A DNA stretch of 64,000 nucleotides from Cochlodiniinecator piscidefendens (GTDB taxonomy: Bacteria > Pseudomonadota > Alphaproteobacteria > Rhodobacterales > Rhodobacteraceae): contig NZ_JAAOIE010000001.1 in assembly GCF_011326755.1 (NCBI RefSeq), positions 708,344 through 772,343 on the forward strand, written 5' to 3'. Numbering within the stretch: the first letter of the stretch is position 1; every line of letters begins with the position of its first letter. Position numbers and translations under genes: made by a program. The notes below the pieces were generated by a model. It did no database searches. It worked only from the letters and a program-made list of their open reading frames with translations, and had not been told where the DNA came from. Of this stretch, positions 54,036 through 62,178 are shown one piece after another.

Positions 54036-56750
54036 TTGCTGAAACGCGTGTTTGAAATGATAGCAAATATGGCGAAGTTCCCTCGCGTGTTTCTGAATGC
54101 GCTGTTTGGATATGACTTCTTCATTTCCTATGCCCATGCGGATGGCACGGATTACCCCGAAAAACTGAGCCGGGATCTGATGAAACTGGGGTTTCAAACC
54201 CATCTGGACACACGTGATTATCATGTGGGTGCGGATCTTGGGAAGCTGACGGAAATCAGACTCAAGAATTCGCGCAATCTTGTGGTGGTTTGCCGACCAA
54301 TGGCGTTGGAGCAATCCATTTGGGTTCGCCGGGAAATCGATGCGTTCGAACAACGCGGGCAAAGTGTCCGACTGATCAACGTCGAGAATGCCATCGCGCA
54401 CTCCTGCGATGACCCGCCCCCGGACACAGTCGCCGCTTGGCTGTCCGAACCCACGACCCCCCAGGGCGACGAATGCCGTGCCGAGGTTCTGTTGCGCGTA
54501 GAAGACAATTCTGACACACCGGATCACCCGAGCCGGATCCCAGGATTTAACGTCGCCGAGCGGTTGCAGAACGCGTTTACGGATCGCCGCCAGCGCACCA
54601 GACGAATGCAGGTCCTAACCGGAATTCTAGGGTTGTTTGTGACGCTGTCAATCGGGCTTGGCGTTGTGTCCGTCTTTGCAGTGTCGGCAGCGGAACGAGC
54701 ACAGCGTGAAGCGCTAACGGCACGACTACAGTTCAGCGCGGTTGAAGCAGAACGGCTGGCGACAACTCCAGATTCGGTCATGGCGCTGCGCAAGATCGTG
54801 GACGATGTCACCTTGGCGAGAAATGGTTTGGGCCATGTGCCCGCAAGCACCAGACGCGCGCTCTGGCGCCTGCTTTACACTGGTCGGGACCTGTGGACTT
54901 TTAACGCTGATACGGCTCAATTGGTACATATTGGGTGGGACCCAAAAAGAGAGCGGATCGTCACCCTTGAACGCGATGGTGGCGTCAGTGCCTACGATCT
55001 GGATGGCGAACGCACCGAATTGCTTGCCTCGTTGGCTGAGCCAAATCCACCACTGTGGTTTTCGAAGTCCGGCCAGTTCATTCAACGCGTCGAAGAAGGG
55101 ACCGAGTCGGTATACAGCTTGAATGGAGAACTGTTGCTGCGATTTGAAACCGGCGATGACGACGCAGAAGGCCACGAACTACACGACATTGCGTCAACCG
55201 GATCCAGACTTCTTTGGGCCGACGACGAGGCATGTTTGCGTGTGGCGCCAATCGACCTACTGCCTGCCTCAGTAACGCCGGTTTTTTGTGCGGACCAAGA
55301 AAAAGTTGAATTTGCCAGCTTTGCGGACGGATACGGCAAGATATTCCTTGTGACAGGCAATGGCATCACACGGCTGTTGGATGCGACCACAGGCGAGGTT
55401 CTGGCGGAAAATGATCTGGGCGTGGTCTTTCACATCTGGCGTCTGCGCGATGATGCACAGGCCTTTGTCGGATTTCATCCTGAAAAGATCGTTGTGTTGA
55501 ATCGCGATCTTGACGTGAACTTCAGCAGAGGTTTGGAAACAGAAAAAGACGTAGATATGGCGGGCGGCGAAGTCCTTTGGAACGAGGAGCGCATTCTTGT
55601 CATATCGAACGAAAACGAACAAATGGCGCGAGTATTCTCGCTTGCGCTGGAGCCGGAAGGCCCGCCCTTTCGCCTCCATTCGGTCACCTCGCTAGGTGTC
55701 GCGCAGAGCATTGGAGCCTTCATTTCGGCCGGATACATTGATAATACGGTACGTTTGCTCTCAGCCAGGCCGCATGGCAGTCAATCGCTTTTGCAAAACC
55801 GAAGGCTGGAGTTTTCACAAATCGCCTATTGTTCTGGGTCGGGGCATCTGGTGCTGGGGGACTTCGCCGGAAGTATCCACCTGTTCGATCCCCAATCCCC
55901 ATCACAGCTTGAAAGCTTGGTTTTGCCCCCGGAGGAATGGGTAGAAGGTTTGGTATGCTTGGAAAACGATCGTTGGGTTGCGGTGGCCGATGGCCAGCTG
56001 TTTTCATCAGAAACATTTGAGGCCACTGACCTGAGAACGATTGATATTTCAGGCGAAAGTGCATCTCACTTGGCGCTCTTTGGTGATGGCGTCGCCTTGG
56101 CCTCTCTGGCCCACGTGTACATCCTCGACCAGCAGACTTTGACCACGGATGCGGTGCTTGGGTCGAAAGACGCTTTAGAGAACGCTATTCCGGACGACGA
56201 AGATGCAGTTATCACCTCAATCACCACAGGGGAGGCGAGCGGTAACCTTGTGATCGGTGTCAATTTTGGGACCGAAATTGCCAGCCTAGTGTTTGTCACA
56301 ATGGAGGACCGCGAAGTTGTCCGTGCGATCGTGCAGCAAACGAACCAGATGGAGATCCCTGAGTCTCTAGCCTTTTCGCCTGACGGAAAGCAAGTGGTTG
56401 TGGCGGGCCCGATGATGAGGGTTGAGGCCTTTGACGAAGCGGGACACAGCACATGGTCGGTACGAGGGAGTGACAATCCCTTTCTGGATACGCTGGCGTA
56501 CGTGGACGATGACTTCTTTCTTGGCGGGGGCTTTTTGGGCGACATCTCGCTCTGGTCACGGGATGGAACCGTCGCATATTCCGGTTTCGACGCTGACCTG
56601 ACAGGCGAAAACATCAGCCTTACCGCAGGTGGTCCGCGGGAAGTTTTCGCCATCGTTTCTGATGGTACATTGAAACGTCTGAGCTTCGATGTAGACGAGC
56701 TGGAAGCGCTGGCCTTGCAGGTGCTGAGCCAGTTACCTGACCCGAACTGA
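54036..56750 (+). CDS. TIR-transmembrane-beta-propeller protein
   Basis: A 904-residue protein. An N-terminal TIR domain (about 25-130) has FFISYAHADG and SIWVRREID, where W96 and E100 fit the WxxxE catalytic pattern of NAD-cleaving TIR domains. A single membrane helix (about 191-216) follows, then a short coiled-coil-like stretch (217-245), then ~600 residues of degenerate WD40-like blades (280-890; for example LVHIGWDPKRERIVTLERDGGVSAYDLDG and SLAFSPDGKQVVVAGPMMRVEAFDEAG). There is no NTPase between sensor and TIR, unlike STAND proteins. TTG 54036 follows AGGCGG at seven bases; ATG 54057 is an alternative. It converges with the patatin gene. A sensor-effector defence protein is inferred. 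Confidence 0.82.
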   Translation: MLKRVFEMIANMAKFPRVFLNALFGYDFFISYAHADGTDYPEKLSRDLMKLGFQTHLDTRDYHVGADLGKLTEIRLKNSRNLVVVCRPMALEQSIWVRREIDAFEQRGQSVRLINVENAIAHSCDDPPPDTVAAWLSEPTTPQGDECRAEVLLRVEDNSDTPDHPSRIPGFNVAERLQNAFTDRRQRTRRMQVLTGILGLFVTLSIGLGVVSVFAVSAAERAQREALTARLQFSAVEAERLATTPDSVMALRKIVDDVTLARNGLGHVPASTRRALWRLLYTGRDLWTFNADTAQLVHIGWDPKRERIVTLERDGGVSAYDLDGERTELLASLAEPNPPLWFSKSGQFIQRVEEGTESVYSLNGELLLRFETGDDDAEGHELHDIASTGSRLLWADDEACLRVAPIDLLPASVTPVFCADQEKVEFASFADGYGKIFLVTGNGITRLLDATTGEVLAENDLGVVFHIWRLRDDAQAFVGFHPEKIVVLNRDLDVNFSRGLETEKDVDMAGGEVLWNEERILVISNENEQMARVFSLALEPEGPPFRLHSVTSLGVAQSIGAFISAGYIDNTVRLLSARPHGSQSLLQNRRLEFSQIAYCSGSGHLVLGDFAGSIHLFDPQSPSQLESLVLPPEEWVEGLVCLENDRWVAVADGQLFSSETFEATDLRTIDISGESASHLALFGDGVALASLAHVYILDQQTLTTDAVLGSKDALENAIPDDEDAVITSITTGEASGNLVIGVNFGTEIASLVFVTMEDREVVRAIVQQTNQMEIPESLAFSPDGKQVVVAGPMMRVEAFDEAGHSTWSVRGSDNPFLDTLAYVDDDFFLGGGFLGDISLWSRDGTVAYSGFDADLTGENISLTAGGPREVFAIVSDGTLKRLSFDVDELEALALQVLSQLPDPN

Positions 56751-56833
56751 CGCCCTTCCCAAGCTCTGTCAATAACATCTGGACAGTGGAGCCGAGGCCC
56801 AGAGCACCAATCGTGATTGACCATGCCAGGCCA

Positions 56834-59380
56834 TCACGAACGCAAGGTGCGTGTCAAACGACGCAGCCAACCACCCACATCCTTTGGCTCGCCTTCGAAG
56901 CCGATCAGCGTTTCAGAAAACAGGCTTCGGGTCGCATGGACACCAAGACGGCGATAGTTTTCGAACTGCACTTCGTCAAAGAATTGATCGGCGGTGGATT
57001 GGATCGGGAAATCCGGATGTACTGTCTTGTAGGCATTGATCATCTCGTCTTCGTCCCCGGTCATCGACAGTTTGATGAACAAAAGCAATCCAGTTTGGGC
57101 AGGTTGGTTATCTTCGGCGGGATAGATGATAGTGCTCAACACAGCGTGGGATGGGGACTGCCCGTTCCCCGGATCAACCCGGAGGTCATCCAGCTTCATG
57201 TCGATTTCGATCCCCAGATCGATGCGCGCATGTCGGCTGAGTGTCGCCTGTGTGCCAAAGGTATTGGGGGTATCAGCGCCCGCATCCACCGCAACAATAT
57301 ACCGGCACCGGCGACGCAACAGCTCGTATACACCCGAGTTTTCGATATGCCCCCCATCCGTAAGGTAGAGCCAATCGCGATCCTCGATTAAACCCTGACC
57401 GGTCATCTCGCGCAGCAAGCATCTAAATCCGGGGCGTTTGCCTGTTTTTCCACACCGCGAAACACTCAGCCAGAAACCTAGCCGCAGGTTCAAGAATGCC
57501 AATAGCGACGCGGCAGGGGCGACAGACAGAAGCGCCATATGTGGCGCAACCGCCGCCCCCGACGTCGCAATCGCCGTACCCAGATCAAGCGCTTCGTTTG
57601 CGGTCGTTAGCGTTGACGTCTTGTGATATCCTGTCGTGGGAGAGCCACAGTGCGTTTTGGAAAACAGAAAGAAATCACCTTTGCGTTCCCCCAGTTTCAC
57701 GGACTTGCTGTTGGGCAGATTTACCACCGCATTGATCAAATGATGCGGGGCCTTGTGCGGTTGGTTCAGCGACATCAATGGCGCTGTTGCACTGTCCTGC
57801 TCGCCAGACTGGACAAAAGTTCGTGCCAGGCTATCGCGGTAAATGCGGTGGGGGCCGGTCAGGTTGATATCAATCGCCCACGACGTTAGCGCCAACACCA
57901 GCACAAGCCCTAAAAGAACCACATGACCGGGCACATAGCGTAATGGAGAAACAGGATACGCCGCCGTGTCTGCTGGTAGATCAGCCAGATAGTAAAGGAG
58001 CATGCCAAAGATCAGGCAAATCATCGGCACGATGATGCCGGCAATCGCCATCGCAACAATGACTGCGGCTTTTTGCATCGCGGGTCGGGCAAAGAGCTTA
58101 GCTACAATTGAAAGAGCCGGGAAAGCGGCCCCCACCCCCCCTAACATCGCCCACTTTAACGACGAATGAAGCGCCGTTGTCACGAGCGGATAGAGGCTAT
58201 GGATCAAAGTGCCAAGCATGCAAACTCCAGCTGCAGCCAGAGCCAACGCCAACAACTTGTCAGCAGTGGTGGGTCTCGATTTCAACAACGTTGCATGCAG
58301 TACCAGCCCCAACGCGAAGCACGCGAAGGCGACAATCGGTAAGAACGAGAAGGCGGACGTGGCTGCATTAGGCAACCAGTACAGGATCAGTGCAATCGTT
58401 GCAATTACGACACCCGGTGCTGTCCAGTTCAACAGCATTCCAGCCAGGATTTGTCCGACAAACTTCGGTGCCCGTCCTGCTTCCCCTTGCAAAAGATACG
58501 ATGCCCGGTGGCGGGCATAGGCAACTTGAGCAGTATCGGGTCCATCAGGTTGGCTCAGGGCGGCTTCGCCTGCTTGTGCCATTTGGCGACTGATGAGGGC
58601 GCCTGTGAACCCCCCCCCAGACACCGTAGACATCAGATCGAACCCTTTCAGCAGCCCTCTCTCTGCCAATTCTTGCGCAACGCCCAATGAAAATGAAGCC
58701 GAACGGATGCCGCCACCAGAAAACGCCAGGCCCGTACCTTCGGTGATTGGGCCGGTGTCGTTGCTGTCCGCCCGCCCAGTGGCAATACGAATGGCGCGGA
58801 TTTCGGCAGTTTCTGCCGAGTTCAGTTCATTGGCAACCGAGGCAGACGTCTGACTGTCCTGACGCAAGCCCAGCACCATCGGTCCAGTCACATCAATCCG
58901 CTCCTTGATATCCACATCACCCTCCCAAGTGTCTTTGATTGGCCTGCCATAGGCCATCACATGAACCTGAGCAGCATAGGCCCTGAGTTTGGTTTGCAAG
59001 CCGACCAGATCGAGGCGGAATGCAATGGCCCCATCCCGTGTGGACAGCTCGCCCTGCTCTGATCTACGATGCCAATCCGCCGTGACAGGGCGCAGGTGTT
59101 GGTTCAACATCTCCACCGTCATCTCGGCAAAGACATCACAGCCGGGATTGTCCGCTATTGCCTTGCGTGCCAATCCGAATAGCTGGTACAAACTGGCCAG
59201 CGCATCTTTCTCAATCCCCTTTTGGAACGGCAAATTCTGTGTCGCGATGCGAGTGCGCACCTCGGTCAAAAACGAATGAGCCGCAGCTTGATCAGCGGTC
59301 AACTCCGTTTTCACCTGCACAGAGCGGGCGGGGGCTTCTATCGCTTGGTTGGTCATTTCACCAGAAGTCGTGTCTGACAT
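56834..59380 (-). CDS. Large patatin-like phospholipase with multiple membrane helices
   Basis: An 848-residue lipase of the patatin superfamily. Oxyanion-hole motif SGGGIRSASFSLG is at about 221-233, the nucleophile is Ser254 in STVSGGGFTG, and the catalytic Asp is about residue 675 in YLTDGGHIENSG. Between Ser and Asp lies an insertion of about six hydrophobic helices (about 310-510), so the two halves of the active site are separated by a membrane domain. The start at 59380 follows AGAGG. It is tail-to-tail with the TIR-propeller gene, 83 bases apart. Patatin lipases are known membrane-damaging effectors of anti-phage systems; that role here is inferred. Confidence 0.83.
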   Translation of the reverse strand: MSDTTSGEMTNQAIEAPARSVQVKTELTADQAAAHSFLTEVRTRIATQNLPFQKGIEKDALASLYQLFGLARKAIADNPGCDVFAEMTVEMLNQHLRPVTADWHRRSEQGELSTRDGAIAFRLDLVGLQTKLRAYAAQVHVMAYGRPIKDTWEGDVDIKERIDVTGPMVLGLRQDSQTSASVANELNSAETAEIRAIRIATGRADSNDTGPITEGTGLAFSGGGIRSASFSLGVAQELAERGLLKGFDLMSTVSGGGFTGALISRQMAQAGEAALSQPDGPDTAQVAYARHRASYLLQGEAGRAPKFVGQILAGMLLNWTAPGVVIATIALILYWLPNAATSAFSFLPIVAFACFALGLVLHATLLKSRPTTADKLLALALAAAGVCMLGTLIHSLYPLVTTALHSSLKWAMLGGVGAAFPALSIVAKLFARPAMQKAAVIVAMAIAGIIVPMICLIFGMLLYYLADLPADTAAYPVSPLRYVPGHVVLLGLVLVLALTSWAIDINLTGPHRIYRDSLARTFVQSGEQDSATAPLMSLNQPHKAPHHLINAVVNLPNSKSVKLGERKGDFFLFSKTHCGSPTTGYHKTSTLTTANEALDLGTAIATSGAAVAPHMALLSVAPAASLLAFLNLRLGFWLSVSRCGKTGKRPGFRCLLREMTGQGLIEDRDWLYLTDGGHIENSGVYELLRRRCRYIVAVDAGADTPNTFGTQATLSRHARIDLGIEIDMKLDDLRVDPGNGQSPSHAVLSTIIYPAEDNQPAQTGLLLFIKLSMTGDEDEMINAYKTVHPDFPIQSTADQFFDEVQFENYRRLGVHATRSLFSETLIGFEGEPKDVGGWLRRLTRTLRS

Positions 59381-59602
59381 TTGAAACCTCTTTGGAAAAA
59401 AGTCGAAGTGGTTTTGCCTTTGTGGCTGTTTTACGGTAGAAGATAAAATCAAAATTGTAAGCTCAAGTGATGCTATTTCGTCCGACTTACATGTTTCACT
59501 GGAGAACTCCAAATCCCTTGCAGAGCATCAAATCTGCAACGATTCTTAGTATTTAATCAGCAAGATTTTAAAGACATAGAGTTTATGAAAAGACTTGCAG
59601 GC

Positions 59603-59618
59603 CTACACGCGCGTGTAG
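59603..59618. repeat. 16-bp perfect palindrome
   Basis: CTACACGC followed directly by its complement GCGTGTAG, in the 257-base gap upstream of the patatin gene and 20 bases before the short ORF at 59638. It could be an operator for either. The gap from 59381 to 59602 shows nothing else. Confidence 0.35.
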
Positions 59619-59637
59619 CGTAAATAAATATGAACTG

Positions 59638-59715
59638 ATGAAACAGATGCTTACACTGACACATGCTACCGAACGGGACATTGACCTGTTGCTAGTCGAA
59701 GAATTCGCTAGCTGA
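59638..59715 (+). pseudogene. 5' fragment of an unknown gene
   Basis: ATG 59638 opens 25 codons reading MKQMLTLTHATERDIDLLLV and then EEFAS before TGA. The composition looks like a genuine protein N terminus, and it ends about 75 bases before the left inversion breakpoint in the IS3 element. It is probably the start of a gene whose body was lost or moved. Confidence 0.35.
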
Positions 59716-59775
59716 CCCGCTAGGATGCTGATCTGAAGACTGCCATCACACAAAGGGAACCATCAGGCCCAGCGG

Positions 59776-59877
59776 CTACAAGTGCTGCGCAAATCCGCGT
59801 TCGCTGACGCCAACGACACTGCATAAACGGTTGGCCGGGAAGTGATCCCTGTGTTGTTCAATGAACCTAAATCTCAT
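59776..59877 (-). pseudogene. IS3-family transposase orfB, N-terminal fragment
   Basis: ATG 59877 overlaps the orfA stop (ATGA), as usual in IS3 elements. The product starts MRFRFIEQHRDHFPANRLCS and continues VVGVSERGF, a typical orfB N terminus, then loses similarity at about 59790 and hits TAG at 59776. The rest of orfB is found on the opposite strand from about 62178. Confidence 0.75.
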
Positions 59878-60149
59878 TGCTTTAGGCCCGCAAAGAACTG
59901 GGTGGCCTTTTTTAGGATTTCCCTCTCCTCCTTAAGAAGCCGAACCTCACGTCGAAGCCGGTCATTCTCTTTGGCGAGGTCCAAATCCTCCTTCGAAACC
60001 ACGTCCGTGTCTCGATGTGCTGTGATCCACTTGTTCAACGTCGACATGCCAACGCCCAGATCATCAGCCACCTGTCTACGCGTCAGCCCGCTGGTCAGTG
60101 CAATACGCACCGCATCTTGGCGGAATTCGTCCGTCCGTTTCAGTCCCAT
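59874..60149 (-). CDS. IS3-family transposase orfA
   Basis: A 91-residue protein with an N-terminal helix-turn-helix (RTDEFRQDAVRIALTSGLTR then RQVADDLGVGMSTLNKWI) and a C-terminal leucine-zipper helix (ENDRLRREVRLLKEEREILKKA), the standard OrfA plan. It is intact, with GGAGATC before its ATG. Its orfB has been split, so the element cannot transpose on its own. The orientation is leftward, away from the kinase-TIR gene. Confidence 0.9.
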   Translation of the reverse strand: MGLKRTDEFRQDAVRIALTSGLTRRQVADDLGVGMSTLNKWITAHRDTDVVSKEDLDLAKENDRLRREVRLLKEEREILKKATQFFAGLKQ

Positions 60150-60331
60150 AGTCGATCTCCTTTGCTGCAGTTAATGCTATCAAAGGAGCGGCATCAAACC
60201 GCGACAGGTCCAGAGTAGTTCAAGCGTAGTTGCGGCTGTTAGGTACTATTCAAACTAATTCATTTCTAGAATTTCTTGATGCATATCCCCTTCAGCAAAA
60301 CGAATGTTTATTCTATCCAAGAGTTTTTAGG

Positions 60332-61984
60332 TCATTTCGCTCTCTTGGCAGATTTGTGCGCATCTAGAGCAACGTAGGCCCAATATACCATGCCAGATCG
60401 ATCTGAATTGAACTCTTCGTTTTCAAGACCCATCGCTACAAATTCTTTGAGGCGCTCAACGGCAGTCTGCGGGAGCGGAGAGAAATGACGAATTAGGTTG
60501 GTACAGCATGACTTTACCTTGTCACTATCATCGAACAATCCCTTTTCGAAGAACTCAACAGAATATCTCATCGAGTTATTCTCATCTAGAATTTGTGCTA
60601 AGCAATAGTAGGCTTCACCACGGATATGCTCAACTTTGCTATCAAGTAGAACCTCGAATACGTCCAAAAACCTCTTTCTAGTCTTTTTCGGCATTCTGCG
60701 CATACGAATATGGGCAATCCTCCTTTGCCCCTTGTCGAGTGAAACTGCTTCAAGGAGAATCTTAGCTATTTCGGGGGAGTTGCTCCAGTCCCCGAGAGAC
60801 TTGAGGGCATTGTCTATCTCTAATTCAAACCCTTGTTCATCCGCTTGTATTACGTTCTCGAATGAATGTTTGAGGGCCGGGAGTAAGACACGCTCTAGCT
60901 GTACAAATGTGCAGCAATTAAGGCTCGAAAGTACGCTAGGCAAGTCGTCGGCTTCAACTCCATAAAGCACTGGAAAAACGGGTGTTTTGGAGCCCAATGA
61001 GTACCCAAATTCAAATGGTAGCCAAAAGCTATCAATCGACTGTTTAGTCGAGACGAGAACAACCGCATCGGAATTGTCAATCGCGCTCTCAATTGATTCC
61101 TTGATGTGTGATCCGGCCAGCATGCTCGCTGTATCAATCCATACGCGTGCACCATGTTTTTCCAAGAAAGACTTAGTGGCCGTTGCTATCTCATTGTCTT
61201 GCCTTGTGTAGCTGAGAAAAATGGTCCTGTCTTGAAGGGGAGTGGGCGAATGATATATTTTCTTGCCAGACTGATCTGAAGCCTCATCCAGAAAGTATTC
61301 GCGCTTCTTTGAAATGTGAACTATGGCATCAGCCTTTTCCCGATAGGGGCGAATATTTGCAATGTAACTTTGCTCTTCTTCTAGCCAGACTGCCTTCGCT
61401 TCACTTTCTGAAAATCGCCGTTCAGTAATCGCATCTCGTTCAAAGCGCAATGTTTTTGATGCTTCTGTACTAGCTTCAAAAAAAATCGAGAAGTCGATCA
61501 CATCATCACTGTCAGCGACCGCCAAGTAGTTTCCGTCGAGAATTATGAAGTCCGCAAACTGGACATTAAGTTCGTTCCCCACCGTTCCGTCATAATCATA
61601 CTGCGGGACGGCTATATTTTCGCCTTCATAGACCAACCTACTTATCATTTTTTCCGCGGTTGGCGTATCCCACCCACTTAGGCAATATCCATTAGTTTTA
61701 ATTGCCCTACGTACATCTCGAGGCCGAAGAAATCCATCTAGTTGAAGGTGAGAGCACGAGTATCCTTCTTCATTCAGCTTTTCTTTTAGGATCCTTGACA
61801 TGGACGACTTTCCAAGGCCCGCAGCGCCGGCTAAGCCCACCGTTATACAGTTCCTTGACGAGTTTGAGTTGGGAGCTGCAGACACTAGTTTGTTTGCCAA
61901 TAGGGATGCAGCTTGTTCTTGTGTCGCTGAGTTGCTTTTGTTCAAATCTGGTTTTCCGTCGATATGTATCTGCGCTATTGTCAC
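60332..61984 (-). CDS. Uridine-kinase-like P-loop / TIR / HEAT-repeat fusion protein
   Basis: A 550-residue cytoplasmic protein. Residues ~45-225 form a P-loop kinase domain of the uridine kinase/phosphoribulokinase type: Walker A GLAGAAGLGKSS (K59), acceptor-site segment HLQLDGFLRP (D83), strand FADFIILDGNYLA (D150), lid RDAITERRFSE and YREKADAIVHI. Residues ~253-350 are a TIR domain (RTIFLSYTRQDNE; SFWLPFEFG with W321 and E325 in the NADase WxxxE position). Residues ~400-540 are HEAT/ARM-like helices. The kinase family includes nicotinamide riboside kinases, so an NAD-linked role is possible but inferred. The start is GTG 61984, nine bases after the stop of an in-frame upstream remnant. By eye it is more AT-rich than its neighbours. 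Confidence 0.85.
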   Translation of the reverse strand: MTIAQIHIDGKPDLNKSNSATQEQAASLLANKLVSAAPNSNSSRNCITVGLAGAAGLGKSSMSRILKEKLNEEGYSCSHLQLDGFLRPRDVRRAIKTNGYCLSGWDTPTAEKMISRLVYEGENIAVPQYDYDGTVGNELNVQFADFIILDGNYLAVADSDDVIDFSIFFEASTEASKTLRFERDAITERRFSESEAKAVWLEEEQSYIANIRPYREKADAIVHISKKREYFLDEASDQSGKKIYHSPTPLQDRTIFLSYTRQDNEIATATKSFLEKHGARVWIDTASMLAGSHIKESIESAIDNSDAVVLVSTKQSIDSFWLPFEFGYSLGSKTPVFPVLYGVEADDLPSVLSSLNCCTFVQLERVLLPALKHSFENVIQADEQGFELEIDNALKSLGDWSNSPEIAKILLEAVSLDKGQRRIAHIRMRRMPKKTRKRFLDVFEVLLDSKVEHIRGEAYYCLAQILDENNSMRYSVEFFEKGLFDDSDKVKSCCTNLIRHFSPLPQTAVERLKEFVAMGLENEEFNSDRSGMVYWAYVALDAHKSAKRAK

Positions 61985-61993
61985 TATGTCACG

Positions 61994-62178
61994 TTATGCG
62001 CTCTTAGCCAAATGGCCAAACCTGTCAGCTAATGTTTGATTTCTGGCTGCCATGCTTACTTTTTCAACCAAAGAACTGCTATTTTTATCGCCGCGGCGAA
62101 TGACCTGTGTGGATAGCGCCTGCATAGCAAGACATATTTGAAGTAATTTCGCGTTGGTAAGAAGCAGACTTGTGTTCG
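61994..62178 (-). pseudogene. 3' fragment of the gene upstream of the kinase-TIR fusion
   Basis: About 60 codons ending in TAA at 61994-61996: NTSLLLTNAKLLQICLAMQA, a stretch with LSTQVIRRGDKN, and a tail DRFGHLAKSA. The sequence looks coding and helical and lies in the same frame as, and nine bases before, the GTG of the fusion gene. Upstream it runs into IS3 orfB sequence at about 62178, so the gene has lost its 5' part. It was probably the first gene of a two-gene unit. Confidence 0.45.
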
